From positions 36,719,685-36,783,684 of the forward strand of contig LS997565.1 of assembly GCA_000469685.2 (NCBI GenBank): 64,000 nt of DNA, given 5' to 3'. This document shows, one piece after another, positions 59,501 to 64,000 of this stretch; position 1 is the stretch's first letter; each line of letters opens with the position of its first letter. The stretch comes from Haemonchus contortus. Lineage: Eukaryota > Nematoda > Chromadorea > Rhabditida > Trichostrongylidae. The notes beneath the pieces are model-generated. The model did no database searches. It was not told the origin of the DNA and saw only the letters and a program-made list of their open reading frames with translations. The position numbers and the translations under genes were made by a program.

Positions 59501-60761
59501 TTTGGCGATCAGACAAGAAATGCAAAACTTATGGAGAAGTTTGGTTTCGGTGAGTAGACAATGCATTTGAAGGATAAGATGAGCTAGCGTTCGTCTAAAT
59601 TTGAGATTTATCTCGTTTACACCATCACATCTTTAAACAATTTTGTTGACTGTTCAACTGGAACCGAAAAACTCGACCTCCGACCTCTGTAACGAAAGAG
59701 GACAAGATCTGGACAATATGTCCTTGATGACCCCCCTCCCGCAATTGAATGGTGTTATACAATGTAGAGGTTCGCTCAGCTACGGCTTCCTGGCGTTCTA
59801 AGGAATTCCTCCTTAGTTGAACAATCCGACACATCTGGCCGACGTGCAGTGAAGCAGATCGTGGTTGACTGCTTCACCCCATGACATCTGTAGAGCACTC
59901 TAACTGAGCATAATCACACGATGGTGTGCCCCCATCCTGAAAACACAGGCTTTTTCGTTCTCTTCCCTCTCTTTCCCAAAAAGTCTTCGCCCATTCTGCT
60001 CTCAAAGCGCTCAGTAGGCAAGCAACGAAAGTCAGATAGGTGAGCTGGAACTCTGGTTCTGTACAGACCTTCCACTTCAAGCCGCCCTTCTCTGAAAATG
60101 ATATGACTGCTGTATAACTCGCTCTCGGATCCATAGCACCCAGGTCAAAAGAGTAATCTGTTCAAGCGTGTGGATGATCCGTTCATACAACCACATAAAC
60201 TCCTCTTTTAAAATTAGAACAAAACTCAAAAGTACGTTTTTATCCGATTCCAAGAGTGGAAGTTTCTGAAGATAATGGTAAACCTGATAATCTATTATAC
60301 TTAGGAGTCCTTGTGGAGAAAGCTCGTCTACTCAATAGTAACGTGCTGCGCAGTGCAATCGAACGGATTCTGAGTGATTCCAAGTGAGTGTTGCAGCTAC
60401 CTTTTTTCAGTAAATAGCAGGGCGTTGACACTTACCAATTAGGGCACTTACCAGTCATGTATAAATTCTAAAGTGGATTTCCAGATATCAAGCAGCTGCT
60501 ACTCGAATGAGTCGGCTGTTGGCACGACGGCCATTCAGTCCTGTAGAGAAACTTGTGAAAACCGTCGAACTTGCTGCCGAATTTGGAAATCTACCAGAAT
60601 TGAGAGCCGCCGGCAGAAATCTCGGATACATCGCGTATTACAATCTCGATTTGCTTTTAATGATAGCAACGTTCTCCGTCATTTTCACAGTTTTTGTACT
60701 TCATATTATACATCGGGTTTTTGTGCGTTTCTTTATAACAGTGAAAGTAAAAGTTCAATGA
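50512..60761 (+). CDS. UDP-glucuronosyltransferase 2 (twelve exons, hosts a nested gene)
   Basis: Exons: 50512-50652, 51148-51324, 51542-51584, 51644-51733, 55694-55804, 56768-56922, 57971-58099, 58170-58288, 59190-59299, 59406-59549, 60305-60383, 60485-60761. Exons 3 to 12 have exactly the same lengths and phases as in the first gene; the product is 524 residues. It keeps the signal peptide, catalytic-type SH (His29), THGG at about 368-371 with E377, and F-G-DQTRNA at about 391-398. The C-terminal membrane helix is followed by the tail VKVKVQ, a KxKxx retrieval signal. TTTTCAG abuts the ATG, consistent with spliced-leader addition. Intron 4 is 3,960 bp and carries an intact histidine-rich gene on the opposite strand. 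The predicted role is sugar conjugation of lipophilic compounds in the ER. Confidence 0.93.
51878..52897 (+). mobile_element. MITE, family B copy 1, in intron 4 of glucuronosyltransferase 2
   Basis: Starts AAAGGCACAGTTCACGATAA and ends TTATCGTGAACTGTGCCTTT, a near-perfect inverted pair. The interior contains two related blocks of about 330 bp (around 52030-52340 and 52380-52640), each with GTTAACAAAAAA-like and GCAGCAAAAAGAA-like words, so the element has an internal duplication. The second block and right end match 54605-55082. Confidence 0.75.
53061..53066 (-). terminator. Poly(A) signal of histidine-rich gene copy 3
   Basis: AATAAA on the minus strand, 50 nt after the stop codon. The plus-strand copies have GATAAA at the matching place. 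Confidence 0.6.
53116..53948 (-). CDS. Secreted histidine-rich protein, copy 3 (intact, nested in a UGT intron)
   Basis: Minus-strand exons are 53948-53891, 53821-53645, 53590-53201 and 53132-53116. Lengths of exons 1, 2 and 4 equal those of copy 2 (58, 177 and 17 nt), and all junctions keep phase 1. The third exon is 39 nt longer, exactly one extra 13-residue HHHHPHxHHHxFD unit (four instead of three). The product is 213 residues with signal peptide MNTFAFFALAALINAVSA, a Gly/Tyr segment, SDYDDDY and a His/Asp-rich tail ending GHDHY. The long antisense frames here are mirror images of the histidine codons. The gene lies wholly inside intron 4 of glucuronosyltransferase 2, opposite in direction, with its own TATA box and AATAAA. 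Likely metal binding or extracellular structure; substrate unknown. Confidence 0.8.
54003..54010 (-). promoter_or_regulatory. TATA box of histidine-rich gene copy 3
   Basis: TATATAAG on the minus strand, 55 nt before the ATG, in the context AAGTATATAAGCAGAGTAGA shared with copies 1 and 2. Confidence 0.7.
54011..54604 (-). repeat. Upstream flank of copy 3 shared with copy 1
   Basis: Read on the minus strand, the sequence from about 54600 down to the TATA box matches about 12200-12703. Shared landmarks include GCATTGGTTAGTCG, TTCTTTCTAC, ATAGTGCG and GCCGTAATAATCACCCA. Copy 2 keeps only the last 130 bp of it. The shared flank ends near where the MITE family B sequence starts. Confidence 0.65.
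54605..55082 (+). mobile_element. MITE, family B copy 2 (left end missing)
   Basis: Matches the second block and right end of 51878-52897, including GGACGAGCTAT, AAAAAAACCCTAGTAAC, GCAGCAAAAAGAATAA and TGCCCTAGCTGTTGAG. It ends TTATCGTGAACTGGGCCTTT. The left terminal repeat is absent. It has the same orientation as copy 1, so the two flank the nested histidine-rich gene. Confidence 0.65.
55100..55560 (+). mobile_element. MITE, family A copy 3 (left end missing)
   Basis: Interior words (CATATGGTACTGTCAGGTCGG, GGACGAGTTTCACCGGCATTG, TTATTTCCGTCAT) and the right end GTCATGAACTGTGCC match the elements at 43439 and 48673. It directly follows the family B copy, so the two are joined end to end. 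Confidence 0.65.
56500..56660. mobile_element. Perfect snap-back MITE of 161 bp
   Basis: The first and last 69 or so bases are perfect inverted copies (TTTAAAGGCACCGTTCGCGA...), separated by a loop of about 23 bases. The outer bases AAAGGCACCGTTCGCGATGA are a variant of the terminal repeat shared by the A and B families. It has no coding capacity. It lies in intron 5 of glucuronosyltransferase 2, so the pre-mRNA would carry a very stable hairpin. Confidence 0.85.
56923..57970. other. Intron 6 of glucuronosyltransferase 2
   Basis: Intron between the exon ending P-V-W and the exon starting DTVSN. It contains a GC-rich tract near 57340-57420 and 57650-57700 with short open frames on both strands, but nothing recognisable. 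Confidence 0.5.
58289..59189. other. Intron 8 of glucuronosyltransferase 2
   Basis: Contains a run of 15 G residues at 58374-58388, which is likely length-variable. No element identified. Confidence 0.5.
59550..60304. other. Intron 10 of glucuronosyltransferase 2
   Basis: A 755-bp intron, with an 86-codon minus-strand frame at 59874-60134. No motif or repeat end was identified. Confidence 0.45.
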
Positions 60762-61223
60762 ACAGGTTCCATGAAAAACTGTTAAACATCGGATCGGATC
60801 CGGCGACACTTAAAAGCCTTAGGCCTCGTTTCAGGAGTCTCTTTGTTCGAGATCTTTCCTGACCCCTTTCAAGTCAATATTTTGGATTTTTTTTGCTTTT
60901 CGTATTATCGGTAGTTGTTTACCTGGGAATTGTTCAGGTATCCCCTCGTAATTGACTACACTGGCCCATACCTGCGGGTCCAGCTCCTCCGCTTTGCACT
61001 ATGTATGTGCATAAATGGCTATGTATGTCTAATGGTCCGTTAGTGGGTGTGTTTGACAGGAAATTCGTTGGCCCTGCACCTCTACAACTACAGCATTCAA
61101 ATTCGGTAAAAATCAAGGTGACTAGAGTGTGAGCAATGATAGGTGAACATCTGATAGGGAGTGGTAGAGAGCCATGGGATGCCTTAGAATGCAGCTACAA
61201 AATTCGTTCTGCCCTTTGTGTTG
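60762..61223. other. 3' flank of glucuronosyltransferase 2
   Basis: No gene recognised. No canonical AATAAA was seen close to the stop; polyadenylation may use a variant signal. Confidence 0.4.
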
Positions 61224-61615
61224 AAGGCACAGTTCACGATAAAAATGGTTACTGTGTTTTCCCCTTATGAATACTCAGTGGCCTCCATGGGTACTCAGTG
61301 GCCTCCATGGGTGGTAGAAGGGTCCCTCTCACTCCCAAAATCTCGACGGTCAGGGCATAGTGGAAGCCATGTATCTGTCTTGATTCGCTTTTCCGCCGCT
61401 CGATCGGTGTCACGTTAGATGAGTATCGAGATAGTCAAGATTGCAACTATTCGTTCTAGGACCCACACATAATCAGCTGATCGCCGAGTGATGAAGCGAC
61501 GTTTTTCTCCCAATCTTTTCATCTTCTGTTATTCTTTTTGCTGCCGCGATCCAATATTTAATTTTCTATTCCTAGAGGTGAGCTGAAAATTGAAACTGAA
61601 AAAGATAAGCTAACG
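61224..61615. mobile_element. MITE-related rearranged fragment
   Basis: The left end AAGGCACAGTTCACGATAAA is the shared terminal repeat. The part 61440-61600 is the reverse complement of the family B interior (GACCCACACATAATCAGCTG, TTATTCTTTTTGCTGC). It therefore combines a normal end with an inverted interior and lacks a clear right end. Confidence 0.5.
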
Positions 61616-61767
61616 CTGAGCTGGGTAGGCAATAACGCGCTGGAAAAATCCCACTCCGTGCAAATTTTTGGATCCAAGTTTTGCAAAAAATTTGTGAGGT
61701 GGTGAAAATAGAAGGCATTGTTTCAAAAACACTTCGTTATTAGGTTAAAACTGTGTCCCGTTGCAAC

Positions 61768-61883
61768 GCACGGATGGCCGAGTGGTCTAAGGCGCCAGAC
61801 TCAAGCATACGCTTGTCGCGAGATAGCGGACTGGGCATTCTGGTTCTCGTACGAGAGCGTGGGTTCAAATCCCACTCCGTGCA
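61768..61883 (+). tRNA. tRNA-Leu(CAA), array copy 1
   Basis: Acceptor stem GCACGGA/TCCGTGC, D stem GCC/GGC, anticodon stem CCAGA/TCTGG, anticodon CAA at 61802-61804, 32-nt intron at 61806-61837. The long variable arm is TCTCG-TA-CGAGA and the T arm GTGGG/CCCAC, with discriminator A. The TTTTT after it fits a Pol III terminator. Long variable arm and CAA identify leucine; an intron is usual for this isoacceptor in eukaryotes. Confidence 0.93.
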
Positions 61884-61988
61884 AATTTTTGGATCCAAGT
61901 TTTGCAAAAAATTTGTGAGGTGATGAAAATAGAAGGCATTATTTCAAAAACATTTCGTTATTAGGTTAAATCTGTGTCCCGTTGCAAC

Positions 61989-62082
61989 GCACGGATGGCC
62001 GAGTGGTCTAAGGCGCCAGACTCAAGCATAAGCTTGTCGCGAGATAGCGGACTGGGCATTCTGGTTCTCGTACGAGAGCGTG
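61989..62082 (+). pseudogene. Truncated tRNA-Leu(CAA), array copy 2
   Basis: Identical to its neighbours up to GAGCGTG, then joined directly to TCCAAG of the spacer. The T arm, the 3' acceptor strand and the terminator are deleted, so it cannot fold as a tRNA. Confidence 0.9.
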
Positions 62083-62177
62083 TCCAAGTTTTGCAAAAAA
62101 TTTGTGAGGTGATGAAAATAGAAGGCATTATTTCAAAAACATTTCGTTATTAGGTTAAATCTGTGTCCCGTTGCAAC

Positions 62178-62294
62178 GCACGGATGGCCGAGTGGTCTAA
62201 GGCGCCAGACTCAAGCATAAGCTTGTCGCGAGATAGCGGACTGGGCATTCTGGTTCTCGTACGAGAGCGTGGGTTTCAAATCCCACTCCGTGCA
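62178..62294 (+). tRNA. tRNA-Leu(CAA), array copy 3
   Basis: All stems are intact, but the T loop has one extra T (GGGTTTCAAATCCC), which may be a mutation or a sequencing error. The intron carries AAGC instead of ACGC. Confidence 0.8.
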
Positions 62295-62399
62295 AATTTT
62301 TGGATCCAAGTTTTGCAAAAAATTTGTGAGGTGATGAAAATAGAAGGCATTATTTCAAAAACACTTCGTTATTAGGTTAAATCTGTCTCCCGTTGCAAC

Positions 62400-62515
62400 G
62401 CACGGATGGCCGAGTGGTCTAAGGCGCCAGACTCAAGCATACGCTTGTCGCGAGATAGCGGACTGGGCATTCTGGTTCTCGTACGAGAGCGTGGGTTCAA
62501 ATCCCACTCCGTGCA
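62400..62515 (+). tRNA. tRNA-Leu(CAA), array copy 4
   Basis: Complete copy, same stems, intron and long variable arm as copy 1. Confidence 0.93.
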
Positions 62516-62620
62516 AATTTTTGGATCCAAGTTTTGCAAAAAATTTGTGAGGTGATGAAAATAGAAGGCATTATTTCAAAAACATTTCGTTATTAGGTTA
62601 AATCTGTGTCCCGTTGCAAC

Positions 62621-62736
62621 GCACGGATGGCCGAGTGGTCTAAGGCGCCAGACTCAAGCATAAGCTTGTCGCGAGATAGCGGACTGGGCATTCTGGTTCT
62701 CGTACGAGAGCGTGGGTTCAAATCCCACTCCGTGCA
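62621..62736 (+). tRNA. tRNA-Leu(CAA), array copy 5
   Basis: Complete copy; the intron has the CATAAGC variant. Confidence 0.93.
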
Positions 62737-62841
62737 AATTTTTGGATCCAAGTTTTGCAAAAAATTTGTGAGGTGATGAAAATAGAAGGCATTATTTCAA
62801 AAACATTTCGTTATTAGGTTAAATCTGTGTCCCGTTGCAAC

Positions 62842-62957
62842 GCACGGATGGCCGAGTGGTCTAAGGCGCCAGACTCAAGCATACGCTTGTCGCGAGATAG
62901 CGGACTGGGCATTCTGGTTCTCGTACGAGAGCGTGGGTTCAAATCCCACTCCGTGCA
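62842..62957 (+). tRNA. tRNA-Leu(CAA), array copy 6
   Basis: Complete copy; the downstream T run is one base longer (TTTTTT). Confidence 0.93.
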
Positions 62958-63063
62958 AATTTTTTGGATCCAAGTTTTGCAAAAAATTTGTGAGGTGATG
63001 AAAATAGAAGGCATTATTTCAACAACACTTCGTTATTAGGTTAAATCTGTTTCCCGTTGCAAC

Positions 63064-63181
63064 GCAACGGATGGCCGAGTGGTCTAAGGCGCCAGACTCA
63101 AGCATACGCTTGTTGCGAGATAGCGGACTGGGCATTCTGGGTTCTCGTACGAGAGCGTGGGTTCAAATCCCACTCCGTGCA
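63064..63181 (+). tRNA. tRNA-Leu(CAA), array copy 7 with two extra bases
   Basis: An extra A in the acceptor strand (GCAACGGA) and an extra G after the anticodon stem (TCTGGGTTCTCG). The intron reads CTTGTTGCG. Function doubtful unless the extra bases are sequencing errors. Confidence 0.75.
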
Positions 63182-63286
63182 AATTTTTGGATCCAAGTTT
63201 TGCAAAAAATTTGTGAGGTGATGAAAATAGAAGGCATTATTTCAACAACACTTCGTTATTAGGTTAAATCTGTTTCCCGTTGCAAC

Positions 63287-63402
63287 GCACGGATGGCCGA
63301 GTGGTCTAAGGCGCCAGACTCAAGCATACGCTTGTTGCGAGATAGCGGACTGGGCATTCTGGTTCTCGTACGAGAGCGTGGGTTCAAATCCCACTCCGTG
63401 CA
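63287..63402 (+). tRNA. tRNA-Leu(CAA), array copy 8
   Basis: Complete copy with the CTTGTTGCG intron variant. Confidence 0.93.
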
Positions 63403-63507
63403 AATTTTTGGATCCAAGTTTTGCAAAAAATTTGTGAGGTGATGAAAATAGAAGGCATTATTTCAACAACACTTCGTTATTAGGTTAAATCTGTTTCCCG
63501 TTGCAAC

Positions 63508-63624
63508 GCACGATGGCCGAGTGGTCTAAGGCGCCAGACTCAAGCATACGCTTGTTGCGAGATAGCGGACTGGGCATTCTGGATCTCGTACGAGAGCGTG
63601 GGTTCAAATCCCCACTCCCGTGCA
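63508..63624 (+). tRNA. tRNA-Leu(CAA), array copy 9 with indels
   Basis: One G missing from the acceptor strand (GCACGATGG) and extra C residues in the T arm and 3' acceptor strand (CCCCACTCCCGTGC). All changes are single-base length changes in short runs. Confidence 0.7.
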
Positions 63625-63726
63625 AATTTTTGGATCCAAGTTTTGCAAAAATTTGTGAGGTGATGAAAATAGAAGGCATATTTCAAAACATTTCGTTATT
63701 AGGTTAAAACTGTGTCCCGTTGCAAC

Positions 63727-63842
63727 GCACGGATGGCCGAATGGTCTAAGGCGCCAGACTCAAGCATACGCTTGTCGCGAGATAGCGGACTGGGCATTCT
63801 GGTTCTCGTACGAGAGCGTGGGTTCAAATCCCACTCCGTGCA
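63727..63842 (+). tRNA. tRNA-Leu(CAA), array copy 10
   Basis: Complete copy; the D loop has GAATGG in place of GAGTGG. Confidence 0.92.
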
Positions 63843-63948
63843 AATTTTTGGATCCAAGTTTTGCAAAAAATTTGTGAGGTGATGAAAATAGAAGGCATTA
63901 TTTCAAAAACCACTTCGTTATTAGGTTAAAACTGTGTCCCGTTGCAAC

Positions 63949-64000
63949 GCACGGATGGCCGAGTGGTCTAAGGCGCCAGACTCAAGCATACGCTTGTCGC
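63949..64000 (+). tRNA. tRNA-Leu(CAA), array copy 11, cut by the window end
   Basis: The 5' half through the anticodon and the first part of the intron is present. The rest lies outside the window. Confidence 0.85.

Larger units (their letters stand above)
61649..64000 (+). repeat. Tandem array of a 221-bp unit containing tRNA-Leu(CAA)
   Basis: The unit consists of the tRNA gene, a T-run (CAAATTTTTGG), the spacer GTGAGGTGRTGAAAATAGAAGG...CACTTCGTTATTAGGTTAAA and the leader TGTCCCGTTGCAAC. Gene starts are at 61768, 61989, 62178, 62400, 62621, 62842, 63064, 63287, 63508, 63727 and 63949, giving a period of 219-223 except one of 189 where 3' sequence is deleted. The array begins inside a tRNA 3' half (about 61649) and continues past the window end. 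Open frames of about 66 codons repeating through it are by-products. Confidence 0.95.

Noticed and set aside
61718..63707. Repeated 66-70 codon frames starting MAEWSKAPDSS
   Set aside because: These are translations of the tRNA-Leu array and spacer, not proteins.
61649..64000. CRISPR-like regular repeats
   Set aside because: The period is 221 bp with nearly identical spacers and each unit contains a tRNA. The window is eukaryotic.

Overview
The window looks like nuclear DNA of a parasitic nematode of the hookworm/strongylid type. This is inferred from short GT-AG introns with TTTTCAG-like acceptors, acceptor-like AG sites that abut or closely precede start codons (as for spliced-leader addition), a worm-type CK1/TTBK kinase, worm-style UDP-glucuronosyltransferases, and decayed RTE, BEL/Pao, Tc1 and mariner elements. 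Genes were rebuilt exon by exon, because almost no real gene here is a long open frame.

Layout. 1-6.2 kb is mostly anonymous DNA with a decayed transposase-like gene near 2.0-2.9 kb. 6.3-10.7 kb (minus) is a ten-exon CK1/TTBK-like kinase with three single-base frame breaks. 11.8-21.6 kb holds two near-identical copies of a small secreted histidine-rich protein gene, the first full of small insertions, separated by repeats and a BEL/Pao gag relic. 21.8-30 kb is a repeat graveyard: a minus-strand RTE element, a Tc1 relic, a deleted mariner with perfect ends, and a 1.45-kb fold-back element enclosing an unrecognised 228-residue ORF.

32.9-44.6 kb and 50.5-60.8 kb are two tandem UDP-glucuronosyltransferase genes with the same twelve-exon plan (predicted 521 and 524 residues). 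A dead copy of a last exon lies between them. The fourth intron of the second gene carries, on the opposite strand, a third intact copy of the histidine-rich gene, bordered by copies of one inverted-repeat element family. The 5.4-kb fifth intron of the first gene contains a large fold-back structure.

From 61.65 kb to the window end is a tandem array of a 221-bp unit, each unit carrying an intron-containing tRNA-Leu(CAA); eleven copies are visible and the array runs off the edge.

Functionally, the glucuronosyltransferases would conjugate small lipophilic molecules in the ER membrane. The histidine-rich proteins look like secreted metal-binding or structural proteins. The kinase belongs to a family expanded in nematodes and often linked to sperm; that link is family knowledge, not seen here. 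There is no sign of an operon joining these genes.
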